A stretch of DNA of 64,000 bases from Myxosarcina sp. GA_180221_E-2-1-MAG-40_15 (GCA_020692205.1 JAIMKV010000013.1:17670-81669), one strand, 5' to 3'. Shown: positions 46,911 to 56,626, numbered from the stretch's first letter. Notes: a model not told the origin generated them from the sequence alone. A program made the numbers and translations.

Positions 46911-47816
46911 ATGACTAATTCTAATTCCTCTCAATTTTATTCTTGGCAAGGTTTTCGCTGTGCCTATACGGTTTTTGGCTCAAACAAGGTATCTAGAGCA
47001 TCCCCATTAGTTTTGATTCATCCTATTGGGGTGGGACTATCTGGAACATTTTGGCAACGCTTTATTCAAACTTGGTTAGCACAAAATCCTGATTCAATCA
47101 TCTATAACCCCGATTTATTAGGCTGCGGTGAGTCTGAAATGCCTTCGGTAGCTTATTATCCTAGTGATTGGGCAACTCAACTAAAATACTTTATTGAGAC
47201 TGTAATTCAAACGCCTGTGACTTTGGTGGTTCAAGGCGCTTCATTTCCCATTGCGATCGAGCTAGGGCAATTTTTAGAGCCTGATTTGATTCAAGGGTTG
47301 GTATTATCTGCGCCTCCTGCTTGGCGTACTATAACTGACGCTGCCAAACCAAGACAGCAAAAACTGCTGTGGAATTTACTATTTGATTCTCCCCTTGGCT
47401 TAGGTAATCTTTTTTATCGTTATGCACGTCGTCGTCAGTTTATCGAATCTTTTTCAATCCGCCAACTATTTGCTGATGCCGAACAAGTCGATCACTCTTG
47501 GTTAGATGAGTTAACCGAGGGGGCAGCGGATCTTCAAAGTCGCTATGCGGTATTTTCTTTTTTAGCGGGTTTTTGGCGCCAAGACTATGCTTCGGCGATC
47601 GCTCAAATTACTCAACCCACTCTAGTTGTCTTTGGGGAACAAACCTCAAGTATTAGTCGTGAAGGTAAACCCGAAACAGTATCAGAACGATTAAATGCCT
47701 ACAAATCCCATCTGCCTCAGGGACAGGGTTGCATCATTCCTGGGCGCAATGTACTTCCTTATGAATCAACTTCTGAGTTTGTCAGTGTTGTGGCTGATTT
47801 TCTTGAGTTACCATAA
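46911..47816 (+). CDS. Alpha/beta hydrolase-fold protein with incomplete catalytic triad
   Basis: A 301-residue protein with the fold's N-terminal LIHPIGVGLSGTFWQRF oxyanion region and DLLGCGESEMP turn. The nucleophile elbow reads VQGASFPIA, so Ser is present but the second Gly is Pro. The acidic site follows VVFGEQ. Where the catalytic His is expected near the C-terminus (usually G-x-H-x-P) the sequence reads GRNVLPYES, so Asn replaces His. A classical hydrolase is therefore doubtful, though the protein may bind ligand or use another residue. Confidence 0.75.
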   Translation: MTNSNSSQFYSWQGFRCAYTVFGSNKVSRASPLVLIHPIGVGLSGTFWQRFIQTWLAQNPDSIIYNPDLLGCGESEMPSVAYYPSDWATQLKYFIETVIQTPVTLVVQGASFPIAIELGQFLEPDLIQGLVLSAPPAWRTITDAAKPRQQKLLWNLLFDSPLGLGNLFYRYARRRQFIESFSIRQLFADAEQVDHSWLDELTEGAADLQSRYAVFSFLAGFWRQDYASAIAQITQPTLVVFGEQTSSISREGKPETVSERLNAYKSHLPQGQGCIIPGRNVLPYESTSEFVSVVADFLELP

Positions 47817-47838
47817 TAAGGTTATGGTATGGAGTATT

Positions 47839-47866
47839 GTCAGTGCGAATTACAATTCGCCCTGAC
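47839..47866. terminator. Bidirectional hairpin terminator
   Basis: GTCAG and GCGAATT pair with AATTCGC and CTGAC, separated by a two-base loop and one internal mismatch, at 47839-47866. It sits between converging genes. Confidence 0.75.
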
Positions 47867-47922
47867 TAAATTGAATGTATTGCACATATTTATCTTGTCT
47901 CAAGATCAAAACCGCTCATAGC

Positions 47923-49203
47923 TTATCTGCCTAACTTATTGGGAATCCCCTCACAACCTCCTGGCACAGTAGAGCGAGACTTTTCACCACACCAAGAACA
48001 CAAATAATAACGCTGTTCCTCACTCATTCTTTTAATTCCCGAAAGATTGGCTTTTTCAACGACAACGCCTGTATACTTTCCTGTTTGGTAGTCTGGTTGA
48101 GCAGTAATACTTCGAGGGCTAGCGGTTTCAACTGAACCATAAAATAAACGAGTCCCTTTAATATCTGCCCCGGCTAAATTTGCTTCATACAAAACAGTAC
48201 GAGCAAGATTGGCCTTAATTAAGTCGCATTGGCTCAGGTTAGCTCTAACCATATTAGCCTCACTTAGCTCTGCCCAGCGCAGGTCTTGTCCCACTAAATA
48301 AGCTCCTGCCAGCATGACCCCTAGATCGATAACTCTAGTTCCATAAGCGCGATCTTCAGAATATCCACCACTACCATCTAGGATGGCTCTGCCTAGACGA
48401 TTATCCCGCTGTAGAGGTGTTAGTAAGCGAGATTGAGATAAGAAACGAATGACTTTTGCTTTACCATTTTCATCGATGCTAGAAATAATCGAGGCGGTTC
48501 TGCCTTCGGCGATCGCTCTTTCTTGGGGCCAATCTTCTAATAAACCTTCTTCATTTAAGGTCAGATCGGAAACACCCTGAAAGTAAGCGTCAATAGTTTG
48601 CTGTTGGGTAATTCGATTTTGCTGAATGGTTAAATCTTTGGAAATTACATATTGCGCCCAAGCGACATATACCGCCAAAATAGCGATCGCTATTTGACCA
48701 ACAGCACCAATCCACTCTGCCCAAGAACCAAATTCATCATATTTGAACTGAGTTAACCAGCCGCCAATATTACGATAGACTCCCAGATAATTAAATAAAC
48801 CCGCGATCGCGCCAATAAAGCCAATAAACGCCAGAATTGTTCTTCTTTCTTGGACGGTAAGAAACTTAATTACCCAAACTCTTACGGAAGTAAACACTAC
48901 TCCCAAAGAAAGTAACAAAGCGGCGATCGCACCAGTTAAACCTAACCAGGGAAGGCGAAACCATAAGCCTAACCCCATCAATAACAAGGTGATCACAATT
49001 AGTTGTGATTGAGAAAAACTGATCTGACGACCAGGATTTTTTTTGACAAAGGGAGTTCGCTTAATTTTGCTAGATTCTGTTGACTCGGATTTAACTAAAG
49101 ATAAAGATTCTTCGTCTATTTGGGCTTTGCCGTTTTCTAGTTCTACTATATTTTCTGAACTAATATTGGAAGTGGAATCAGACCTTTCCTTCATTCGGAT
49201 CAA
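47923..49203 (-). CDS. Membrane protein with pentapeptide repeats
   Basis: A 426-residue protein. Residues 1-60 are polar. Several membrane helices follow (LIVITLLLMGLGLWF, GAIAALLLSLGVVFTSV, ILAFIGFIGAIAGLFNYL, QIAIAILAVYVAWAQYV). A cytoplasmic segment leads to a pentapeptide-repeat region near 310-355 (AELSEANMVRANLSQCDLI, ANLARTVLYEANLAGADI), which forms a right-handed beta helix. A C-terminal CSWCGEK may bind metal. No function is established for this architecture. It is the last gene of a minus-strand run beginning with the kinase gene. Confidence 0.7.
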   Translation of the reverse strand: MIRMKERSDSTSNISSENIVELENGKAQIDEESLSLVKSESTESSKIKRTPFVKKNPGRQISFSQSQLIVITLLLMGLGLWFRLPWLGLTGAIAALLLSLGVVFTSVRVWVIKFLTVQERRTILAFIGFIGAIAGLFNYLGVYRNIGGWLTQFKYDEFGSWAEWIGAVGQIAIAILAVYVAWAQYVISKDLTIQQNRITQQQTIDAYFQGVSDLTLNEEGLLEDWPQERAIAEGRTASIISSIDENGKAKVIRFLSQSRLLTPLQRDNRLGRAILDGSGGYSEDRAYGTRVIDLGVMLAGAYLVGQDLRWAELSEANMVRANLSQCDLIKANLARTVLYEANLAGADIKGTRLFYGSVETASPRSITAQPDYQTGKYTGVVVEKANLSGIKRMSEEQRYYLCSWCGEKSRSTVPGGCEGIPNKLGR

Positions 49204-49356
49204 TTATTTGAATAATATTTCATCTATCATACTCAAACCATATACCAGAAACATTTAACTAAAGAAGGGCAATCTTGCTTTGTCTGAGTAATTCCACATC
49301 ACCTAACTCTGTTGTCTTGAGGAGATAAATATACAGCGCATTTGCCAGACAGTCGC

Positions 49357-51099
49357 TTATTGAAATCCTGGCTCCCAGACTGAAATATTGATGCGATCTT
49401 TTGAATCTCGCTGAACTTTGCCCTCTAAATTATTTACTTTAAAAAAGCTAAAGTTAGTCTGGCGATCATAGACGCTACGGAGTTTCTCTTTAACTTCACC
49501 AGGAGCATCGCCTCCCAACATTCTCCCCAGAGTTTCCTGCATTGCGCCCAAGCTAACAGACGGATTTAGAGCAATGTCTGTTTGTCTAATTCTGCCCGTA
49601 TCGTCTGATTGATAGCTTAAATTTACCTGATCGGGAATTACGTCATAGTAGACCAAAACCTTACTATTGGCTCGCCATCCTCTTCTTTGGGAATTAGGCT
49701 GTCCTAAAGTACTTACCAGTTGGCTTTCGGACGTTCCTGTAGTCAAGATGGGGATATTAATCTCTGCCGTTGGGTCTAAATTGATGTTTGCCAAAGTTTT
49801 TGGTGGTTTTTCATTGCTCGCGGCTTCTGGTTGTTCTTCCTCCACTACTGATTCCGGTTCTGGTTGCTCCTGTTTAGCTTTTTCGGCAATTCTGGCTAAT
49901 TGAGCTTTGGTAAGTGCATCCTGTTCTGGGTCTGTTTCGGTTTGAGCCGCTTCTGTCTCCGTATCTGTTCCAGAAAATAAATCTGGTTGGCGAGATGGCG
50001 GTTGTACCTCTTCTGGTGCTGGATTTTCTGGCGATCGCATTAAGCTAGAGATAACCGCAAACCCTGTGGCAAATGTTCCAGCTGCAACTCCTGTAGCGAT
50101 TAACAAAAACAGACCGACAGTAGTTAACAAACCGCGTTTTTTGCGTTTCGCCTGCTTTGGCTCAAAAAGCATGGTATTGCGACCATTATTAGCAGCATAA
50201 TCATCCGTAACAGTTCTGTTGGGGGCAACATTCAAGGTTACCCCTGTAGGGTGAGTAACCGTACTAGCCTTAATCCCAGTATTGAGCGCGTTCAGCATTT
50301 CTCGGGCAGTAGTAAAGCGATCGCGAGGATGAAATCTAATTGCTTTATCGATTACCGCAGCTAGTTCTAAATCAAGATTAGGGGCGTGTTCTTGCCAAAT
50401 TATTTCTCCGTTATGGGGGTCAGTTTCTAATTCATGAGGAGATTTTCCTGTCAATAAGAAAATTGCGGTTAACCCTAAGCTGTATAGATCGCTGGAGTAG
50501 ATCGGACGGCCTGCTGCCTGTTCTGAAGACATATACCCAGGAGTACCAATTGAAGCTGAATAGGTAGTATTTCCCGAATTATGATTCACTTCTGTTGCCA
50601 TTGCTTCTTTGACCGCACCAAAATCAATTAAAAAAGGTAGGTTATCTCCCTGGCGTAAAATAATATTTTCAGGTTTGATATCCCGATGAATAATGCGACG
50701 GCTATGAATATACTCTAGTACTGGCAAAAGCTGTAACAGTATCTGCCTAACTTCATCACGATGCAGATTACCGAATTGTGACCAATATTGATCTAATGTC
50801 AAGCCTTCAATCCATTCTTGGATTAAATAAAATTTCTCCGACTCAGAAAAATAGGCATAAAGCTGAGGAATTTGACTGCTGCCCTCACCTAACTCTTCCA
50901 GAATTGCTGCTTCGCGTTGAAACCGTTCTTTCATCCATAAAGGAACTTTAGGCTGTTTAACAATAGGTTTTAGCTGCTTGAGAACGCATTTGCGTCTTGA
51001 CGGCATATGAGTATCTTCTGTGAGGTATGTTTCGCCAAAGCCTCCCCTACCCAAGGTTCTAATAATGCGATAGCGATTATTTAGCAGTGCAGCTTTCAT
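49357..51099 (-). CDS. Membrane-anchored Ser/Thr protein kinase
   Basis: A 580-residue Hanks-type kinase. The catalytic domain (about 5-275) has GRGGFGETY at 17-25, the ATP-binding Lys41 in CVLKQLK, HRDIKPENIIL and DFGAV. An Ala/Val-rich membrane helix follows (GLLTTVGLFLLIATGVAAGTF, about 325-345), then a Pro/Glu-rich linker. An extracytoplasmic domain of about 130 residues (ILTTGTSESQLVSTLGQPNS onward) probably senses a signal. Kinases of this kind in cyanobacteria often regulate stress or cell-wall responses. Ligand and targets are unknown. Confidence 0.9.
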   Translation of the reverse strand: MKAALLNNRYRIIRTLGRGGFGETYLTEDTHMPSRRKCVLKQLKPIVKQPKVPLWMKERFQREAAILEELGEGSSQIPQLYAYFSESEKFYLIQEWIEGLTLDQYWSQFGNLHRDEVRQILLQLLPVLEYIHSRRIIHRDIKPENIILRQGDNLPFLIDFGAVKEAMATEVNHNSGNTTYSASIGTPGYMSSEQAAGRPIYSSDLYSLGLTAIFLLTGKSPHELETDPHNGEIIWQEHAPNLDLELAAVIDKAIRFHPRDRFTTAREMLNALNTGIKASTVTHPTGVTLNVAPNRTVTDDYAANNGRNTMLFEPKQAKRKKRGLLTTVGLFLLIATGVAAGTFATGFAVISSLMRSPENPAPEEVQPPSRQPDLFSGTDTETEAAQTETDPEQDALTKAQLARIAEKAKQEQPEPESVVEEEQPEAASNEKPPKTLANINLDPTAEINIPILTTGTSESQLVSTLGQPNSQRRGWRANSKVLVYYDVIPDQVNLSYQSDDTGRIRQTDIALNPSVSLGAMQETLGRMLGGDAPGEVKEKLRSVYDRQTNFSFFKVNNLEGKVQRDSKDRINISVWEPGFQ

Positions 51100-51203
51100 A
51101 TTTTATCTGGGATGAATGGCTATTAATCTAACAACAACTTGACTACTGTTACTTTAAAGTGAGCCAAGATGGTGATAATCTCGATATTAAAGGCAGAAGT
51201 TAG

Positions 51204-51752
51204 TTACTTTAAATCCAGTAAACCTTTTTCTTTTAGTTTAGGATTAAATCTAACGTCCATTTTAACGCCACGATTTCTCAACTGTTCTAGAATTTCAGCC
51301 TCTACTCGTCTGGCGACTTTTTTTCTTATTTTAATTTGGTTTATTGCCTCACTTTCTTGATATTGTGCCTTTTCTAACTCTGTCATAGCAGGATTAGCAT
51401 CAATAGGTTCAGTCCAAAATGATTTGTCCGTACTATTTCCTCTAGGAGTTACGCCATTTTCTTCCATCCAAGCTGAAGCAGTTTCTTCTAGAATCTTACG
51501 GCTAGGACGAGCAATAGTGTGTATTTTTACCCAGTAGCAACTTTGAGGCTGCCGAATCAAGTGTTGCTTAAGACTTAAATAAACATCGCGAGAATACCCC
51601 ACATACTGCATTTGTTTAGCCTGATTGAAAATGGCGTACACCCCAATTTTCCCCTGCACATCTTCGTTGATACACCCATTAGCTAGATATGGCAGATATT
51701 CTAAACTAGAGAGAGATGGCATTTCAATTTGGGTAGACATAGTAGCTGACAA
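51204..51752 (-). CDS. GIY-YIG nuclease-domain protein
   Basis: A 182-residue protein with a GIY-YIG fold. GVYAIF (about 37) and YVGYSRDVYLSLKQHL are the two motif halves, followed by the metal-site Glu in KILEETASAWMEENG. A basic and charged C-terminal helix (KIRKKVARRVEAEILEQLRNRG) may contact nucleic acid. Free-standing members are not usually homing endonucleases. In plastids and cyanobacteria related proteins act in DNA maintenance, but no role is shown. It is the gene just upstream of the kinase on the minus strand. Confidence 0.8.
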   Translation of the reverse strand: MSATMSTQIEMPSLSSLEYLPYLANGCINEDVQGKIGVYAIFNQAKQMQYVGYSRDVYLSLKQHLIRQPQSCYWVKIHTIARPSRKILEETASAWMEENGVTPRGNSTDKSFWTEPIDANPAMTELEKAQYQESEAINQIKIRKKVARRVEAEILEQLRNRGVKMDVRFNPKLKEKGLLDLK

Positions 51753-51794
51753 TTGATTGTTTTCTGAACGCTAGGAGAATTAGGTTAAGTTTAC

Positions 51795-52127
51795 TTATTT
51801 ATTGTGATTAACCTGGCGATAAATAGCACAAAGACGACTAGGCTTGAAAATTTTAGCCTGGAACATAAAGTTGGGTGGCACATTAATAATAATGTACTCA
51901 TCAGAATTATGATACTGCTCGAACTCTCTAGGCATTCCTTTCGGCGTATGCTGGCTGTAGGGAACCGGTTGAAACAATAAATTTGTAAACTTGATTTCAG
52001 TTTCGTGTAGTTTCTGACTAAGTTGTGTTGTAAAAGTTTTATTAGTTAGTAAGCTGAATAAAATTACCTCAGTTTCGGAATTAAGCGTAAAGGTGGCATC
52101 AAAATTATCGACTATTTTTAAACCCAT
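51795..52127 (-). CDS. Hypothetical protein
   Basis: A 110-residue soluble protein with alternating short strands and charged turns (LKIVDNFDATFTLNSETEVIL, IIINVPPNFMFQAKIF). It has no signal peptide, membrane segment or conserved Cys pair. I do not recognise a family. It is 42 bases upstream of the GIY-YIG gene on the same strand, so a shared transcript is possible. Low confidence in any function. Confidence 0.5.
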   Translation of the reverse strand: MGLKIVDNFDATFTLNSETEVILFSLLTNKTFTTQLSQKLHETEIKFTNLLFQPVPYSQHTPKGMPREFEQYHNSDEYIIINVPPNFMFQAKIFKPSRLCAIYRQVNHNK

Positions 52128-52353
52128 TTTTGATTATCGATCAAGCATCGATAGATATAAAGAACTAGTAAAAATGGTATCAGAAATTTTCGGTCAATTT
52201 TTATCTGTTAATTTTTCGTATCTAATAGCAAAAAAACTCAGAAAATAGTGAATATATTCACTATTTAATATTTTAAAATATTCTGTTGTATTCGTTGTTT
52301 GAGTTTGTACTTGAGCCAAAATTTGCCAAGATAATTATACCGTAAAGCTCTGC

Positions 52354-53226
52354 TCAACTGGTTCCCAAATTTTTATACCCATAGGCAATGATTTGATCTT
52401 GACAGATTGAGGTTACTAATGCAATTTCGCGCTGGGATAAATTGAGCTGACGTTTTTTATTCGATTTATTGATCGGGAAATCTCCACGAGTTCCACCTGG
52501 GTATCTTTTTGCATCATTATTGTAGTATTGATGATGATTGAGGACTATATCATCCCAATTTAAACTAATAAAATCCAAAATTTTACCAATAATTTCTCTA
52601 GGATTATCCAATAAATCTTCATATTTAAAAACTAAAATATCTAAAGCTGTTTTTTTATATTGTTCAAGAGCATAATTTTTATATTTCCAGATATATGCCC
52701 CCAAAGAAACTTCGTCTAAATTAGCTACATTTAAAGTTTTTATTTCTGGAAAAAAATTACTCAAGCTAAGCAGCTCTTTTTGAGCGTAAAATTTTAACCA
52801 ATTTCCTGGTTTAGCTTTGCCTTGAATGGCAAATGAGCGCATGGAAGAAACGACCCTGTATGGATTGCGTATTGGCCAAATAATTTTAGTTTGAGGAAAA
52901 TGTTGTAGTATATATTTTGAATTAAAGGTTTGATTGGGTAATTTTAGACAAGTTAAATAATTGTTTTTGCAGTTGTTATATAAAACATTTTGGTGCGGAA
53001 AAGAATAGTTACTTTCAGATTCATCAATTCCTTTAACCTGTGGATGAGAATTAAGGATCAAAAATGTCAAGGTAGTACCGCTACGCTGGCAACCTAAAAT
53101 AAGCACTGAATGTTTGGACAGTTGCGAATATAGAAAAGGTGGTTCGACAATATTACGGAGTAATCTTGTTTGATTTATTGTTAGCTTGTTGGTTAGTGAA
53201 TTCTTGAGTAAACTAATTAGACTCAT
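52354..53226 (-). CDS. Sulfotransferase-family protein
   Basis: A 290-residue protein with a PAPS-binding P-loop-like motif, GCQRSGTTLTFLILNSHP, at about 46-63, and the 3'-phosphate site region WPIRNPYRVVSSMRSFA at about 116-132. It should transfer sulfuryl groups from PAPS to a glycan, lipid or small molecule. The C-terminal region (RYPGGTRGDFPINKSNKKRQ) is basic. No carbohydrate-synthesis genes are adjacent. The acceptor is unknown. Confidence 0.8.
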   Translation of the reverse strand: MSLISLLKNSLTNKLTINQTRLLRNIVEPPFLYSQLSKHSVLILGCQRSGTTLTFLILNSHPQVKGIDESESNYSFPHQNVLYNNCKNNYLTCLKLPNQTFNSKYILQHFPQTKIIWPIRNPYRVVSSMRSFAIQGKAKPGNWLKFYAQKELLSLSNFFPEIKTLNVANLDEVSLGAYIWKYKNYALEQYKKTALDILVFKYEDLLDNPREIIGKILDFISLNWDDIVLNHHQYYNNDAKRYPGGTRGDFPINKSNKKRQLNLSQREIALVTSICQDQIIAYGYKNLGTS

Positions 53227-53658
53227 TGATACTATGTGTAGTTCGATAACTCGAGCAAAAATTAAACCTGACTAAATTTTCTTTTTGTCAGAAGTTCTTC
53301 GTTTAAATCAGCTTAAATGTTTGAATGTAGGGTTGTCAAATCATCAAAGATCTTTTGGTTTTTAACAAATTGTTAGATTCTAGTGAGCAAAATACAGTTG
53401 ATCACAAAGATAATTTTTGGTTATAATATATTTATTCTTTTTAGTTATTTTAAGATGCCGAAAAGAAGATTATTTAACTTTAAGCGAAGATAGCGATCGC
53501 CTTAACTGAACTCAACTAGATCACATTTTCAGTCAGTAACACAACAGTTTTAATTGCGCTAATTAGTAAAGTAATTCAATTAATGGCTCAATTGTGCATT
53601 GAGACTCGAATGCTGCTATTTAAGTTTAAGCTAACATGAGTCTTAAACCTTTAGTTGA
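53227..53658. other. Intergenic region with degenerate copy of the fni 3' end
   Basis: 432 bases between the sulfotransferase and fni genes. About 53485-53617 is recognisably related to the terminal part of fni (53675-53797), see that entry. The rest is AT-rich with no gene. Confidence 0.6.
53485..53617 (-). pseudogene. Degenerate duplicate of the fni 3' end
   Basis: The minus strand resembles the last 40 or so codons of fni. The block GTTTTAATT is followed in both copies by related AATTA and TAATTCAATTAA segments, and the AGATAGCGATCGCC segment corresponds to AGATGGCGATCGCT near the fni stop. Stop codons and indels break the frame. It is probably the relic of a tandem duplication lying about 185 bases downstream of the live copy. 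Confidence 0.7.
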
Positions 53659-54687
53659 CTAATTCACTTTAATCAAAGATGGCGATCGCTTTAGTTCAGA
53701 TAAATTAGGATTACCAGTACAGAATAAAACGGTTTTAATTTCGGCAATTAATAATTCAATTAACTCGTCGATCGCTGCTTCAGATTCCGCTGCTGCTTGC
53801 AAGAAAGGAAAAGCCAATCCAGCTAAATTTGCTCCCAGAGCAATTGCTTTAGCAACTTCCATGCCGTCTCGCAAACCTCCAGACGCAATCAAAGGCAACT
53901 CGGGATACTGCGCCCGAATTTGAACTATACAGTCAGCGGTGGAAATTCCCCAATCAGCAAATGTTCTACCGAGTCTACGCTGTAGGTTATTCTCGGCTCT
54001 TTGGCTTTCTACCTTTGCCCAGGATGTTCCCCCTGCACCTGCTACATCGATTATGCTTACTCCTGCATCCACCAGCTTAGTTGCCATGCTGTTAGAAATA
54101 CCGTTGCCTACTTCTTTAGCGATTACAGGAACATCAATTTGTTGACATAGCTGCTCGATTTTATGCAATAAGCCTTTAAATTTAGTATCGCCGTTGGGTT
54201 GAATACATTCTTGTAGAGGATTGAGGTGAAGAATTAAGGCATCTGCGCCCAGAATTTCGACTACCCGTAAACATTGTTCTAAACCATAAGTATAGTTAAG
54301 CTGTACTGCTCCTAAGTTGGCAAATAACATTGCATTGGGGGCAAGCGATCGCACGGCAAAAGTATGTGCCACATCAGGATTTTCCACCGCAATGCGTTGT
54401 GAACCTACTCCCATTGCCAAACCGTGTTTTTGAGCGGCGATCGCTAAACGGCAATTGATTATTTTTGCCTCTTCTGTCCCCCCCGTCATTGAGGAAATTA
54501 ACAGCGGCGCGTTTAAAGTTTTGCCAAGCAGCTGAGTGCTAATATCTACTTCATTTAGGTCAAGTTCTGGCAAACACGAATGGTCGAAACGATACTTATC
54601 TAATCCATTAGTCAAACCACAAAACTGTACGTCGTCTTCCAGACAAATACGCAGGTGATCGGCTTTTCTGGTTTGCGTATTGGTCAT
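53659..54687 (-). CDS. fni: Type 2 isopentenyl-diphosphate delta-isomerase
   Basis: This FMN- and NADPH-dependent enzyme interconverts isopentenyl and dimethylallyl diphosphate, the C5 units for carotenoids, chlorophyll tails and quinones. The 342-residue protein has [54 protein letters not shown] and the phosphate-binding [20 protein letters not shown]. All fit the Fni/IDI-2 family. Cyanobacteria normally use this type rather than IDI-1. Downstream lies a degenerate copy of its own 3' end. Confidence 0.96.
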   Translation of the reverse strand: MTNTQTRKADHLRICLEDDVQFCGLTNGLDKYRFDHSCLPELDLNEVDISTQLLGKTLNAPLLISSMTGGTEEAKIINCRLAIAAQKHGLAMGVGSQRIAVENPDVAHTFAVRSLAPNAMLFANLGAVQLNYTYGLEQCLRVVEILGADALILHLNPLQECIQPNGDTKFKGLLHKIEQLCQQIDVPVIAKEVGNGISNSMATKLVDAGVSIIDVAGAGGTSWAKVESQRAENNLQRRLGRTFADWGISTADCIVQIRAQYPELPLIASGGLRDGMEVAKAIALGANLAGLAFPFLQAAAESEAAIDELIELLIAEIKTVLFCTGNPNLSELKRSPSLIKVN

Positions 54688-54874
54688 TAATTTTTACTCC
54701 TTATTTAGCAAGTTGAATTTTATCGGCTCGATCTTACCTTTCCAGCAATATGGTAAATTAATTTTTACAATATCCTTCACAAACCCAAAAAAATGAGGCG
54801 AACTGTAACAATTCCCCTCAAATAAATTATGTTTAAGCTCGACAGTATTGAATTGTCGGTCAATTAAACTTTAC

Positions 54875-55294
54875 TTATTTTCTACCACGCATGCCTTTAG
54901 CCATGTTGCGGAACATATCCATACTGTCGTCAGATTGGCGACGTTTTTCTGGAGACGGTTGAGCTGGCTGAGAAATTTGTGGCGTAAAGCCTCGATTTGA
55001 CTGAACTTGGTTAGTTTGAGTAACTATCGAACCTCCTGTAATCCCAGGCTGAGACTGAGCGCTAGGAGTAGGGCTGAAAAGAGTATTTTCAGTCGTATCT
55101 TGATTGGTGTTGCTGCCTTGGTAAAGGTTATTTCTGTTTTCAATCGAAGAAACTTCGTTCTCAAACGAAAAACCATCTTTGTTTTTGAGCGTTTTGGGAA
55201 AAGTTCTTCTAGTTCTAGTGCTTTTTCTCATGTAGTTGATGTCGCCCATAGTCATTGCGTCATCAGGATCTAAGAAAAAATCTTTGTCTCCCAT
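54875..55294 (-). CDS. Hypothetical low-complexity protein
   Basis: A 139-residue hydrophilic protein rich in Gln, Asn, Ser and Pro, predicted disordered apart from a short N-terminal segment (MGDKDFFLDPDDAMTMGDIN) and a basic C-terminus (MFRNMAKGMRGRK). It has no signal peptide. I do not recognise a family. The acidic N-terminus and Arg-rich tail might support protein-protein contact. Codon use is like its neighbours, so it is likely a real gene. Confidence 0.5.
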   Translation of the reverse strand: MGDKDFFLDPDDAMTMGDINYMRKSTRTRRTFPKTLKNKDGFSFENEVSSIENRNNLYQGSNTNQDTTENTLFSPTPSAQSQPGITGGSIVTQTNQVQSNRGFTPQISQPAQPSPEKRRQSDDSMDMFRNMAKGMRGRK

Positions 55295-56134
55295 TGGTTT
55301 AAGATCTCCTATTGAACGATAGCTATTTGATATGTTGATAATTGTTTCAGGTTAAAAATCCTTGATACATAGGTTAAGGAAAGTAACCAAAAATTAATTA
55401 TATTTAAGTATTATTTTACACATAAGTAACGCTAATAGTCAATGGAAATGCGGATTGAATTTAGTAAAAATTATGCCTGGAGTCTAGTTAAAAATACTTA
55501 AAAGTACGCTGACTTTGGCAAAATACTTAAATCTAGCGATTGCAACCTTGCTCTCATGCAGAACATCATAGTTGGGAAACTGCCTATTAACCTATGTCAT
55601 GGCTGTTTAGGCGATCGCATTTTATTTTGCTGCTTAGCTCTTTAAGGTTGTCGCAACATTAAAATGTATCAGTCTAAGAAAAACTAAACTAACCATAACC
55701 AAACAGTAGCTTGAAGAATTAAATAAAAATTATTAAAGACATTTGAGATAAAGATCCTTTTTGTTAGACCAAGACCATCAGGTTTTGGGAAAATTGCTAC
55801 TGTCACTTTTGAGTCACTTTTGTTTTTCATCCTAAAAATAGGCAATTTGCTTGAGCGAGAATGCTTTAAGTCAACTTCAATAATCGCATTGCATCAAGCA
55901 ATTACTTTAATCAGGATCATCTCGATAGAGAACGATTTAACCGTAAAAAAGCATTGAGGATGCAAGGATGCAGATGAATATTAAAGTTTGCGATCGCCTA
56001 TTTGATTGCCATGATTAATTTAACGTAGCTCAAAATAAATAATTACTTTTAGAGGTAATTGAGTGCGAAAAAATTACTAGGAAAAAATATCTTAATTAAG
56101 GCTGCATCAAGAAGTTAAAAATTAAAAATTAACG
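55295..56134. other. Long intergenic region, one shared motif, no recognised gene
   Basis: 840 bases, the largest gap in the window. The only notable piece is the direct-repeat motif at 55801-55827 (TCACTTTTG twice), also found with few changes at 62450-62475. A 22-codon ATG frame at 55594 has no support. No hairpin, tRNA or RNA motif stood out. It may carry an unrecognised RNA gene or simply a long promoter region for the pentapeptide gene. Confidence 0.4.
55801..55827. repeat. Direct-repeat motif TCACTTTTG x2, copy 1
   Basis: TGTCACTTTTGAGTCACTTT followed by TGTTTT. The second copy at 62450-62475 matches at about 22 of 25 positions. Both lie 300-400 bases upstream of an exported-protein gene. 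Confidence 0.45.
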
Positions 56135-56626
56135 ATGAAAAAGTTTACTCTAAAAACCCAAAATTTTTGGACGGTAACGCTAGCTTGTGTCGCAGTTGCT
56201 GCTGGTTTAGGGATTAACCAAGCACCTGAAGCGATCGCTCAAACCCCAGATCAAGGTCAATCTTCGGAAGTTCAAGAATTACTACAAACAAAACAATGTC
56301 CTGGCTGCAACCTTAGTGGGGCAAATCTCCAAAACGCGGATTTGGAAGAAGCCAATCTCCAAAATGCCAATCTCCAAAATGCCAATCTCCAAAACGCAGA
56401 TTTAGACAAAGCCAACTTACAAGGAGCGAACCTACAGGGAGCTAATCTAATTCGTGCCGATCTAGAAGAGGCGAACTTACAGGGAGCTAATTTACAACAA
56501 GCTAGCCTCCAACGAGCAGATTTAGAAGACGCAAATCTCACTGAAGCCGACATTACGGGAACAAATTTACAACAAGTAGATTTTGAAGACACAATTATGC
56601 CTGATGGCACAATTAGAAACAATTAA
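56135..56626 (+). CDS. Secreted pentapeptide-repeat protein
   Basis: A 163-residue protein with a signal peptide (basic start, TVTLACVAVAAGLGINQAPEA, cleavage after AIA near residue 34). After a CPGCNLSGAN motif near residue 56 it has about 18 near-perfect pentapeptides of type A(N/D)LQX or A(N/D)LEX, e.g. ANLQNADLEEANLQNANLQ. These form a right-handed quadrilateral beta helix. It should be periplasmic or extracellular, and the CPGC pair might bind metal or form a disulfide. Function is not known for this group. It is followed by the phospholipase-D-like gene after 43 bases. Confidence 0.8.
   Translation: MKKFTLKTQNFWTVTLACVAVAAGLGINQAPEAIAQTPDQGQSSEVQELLQTKQCPGCNLSGANLQNADLEEANLQNANLQNANLQNADLDKANLQGANLQGANLIRADLEEANLQGANLQQASLQRADLEDANLTEADITGTNLQQVDFEDTIMPDGTIRNN

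Noticed and set aside
55594..55662. 22-codon ATG frame in the long intergenic region
   Set aside because: No ribosome-binding site, and the hydrophobic stretch is too short and irregular to match known one-helix photosystem subunits.
56272..56622. Long minus-strand frame opposite the pentapeptide gene
   Set aside because: It mirrors the repeat periodicity of the plus-strand pentapeptides and encodes a low-complexity Lys/Ala/Phe pattern without start context, so it is a shadow of the real gene.
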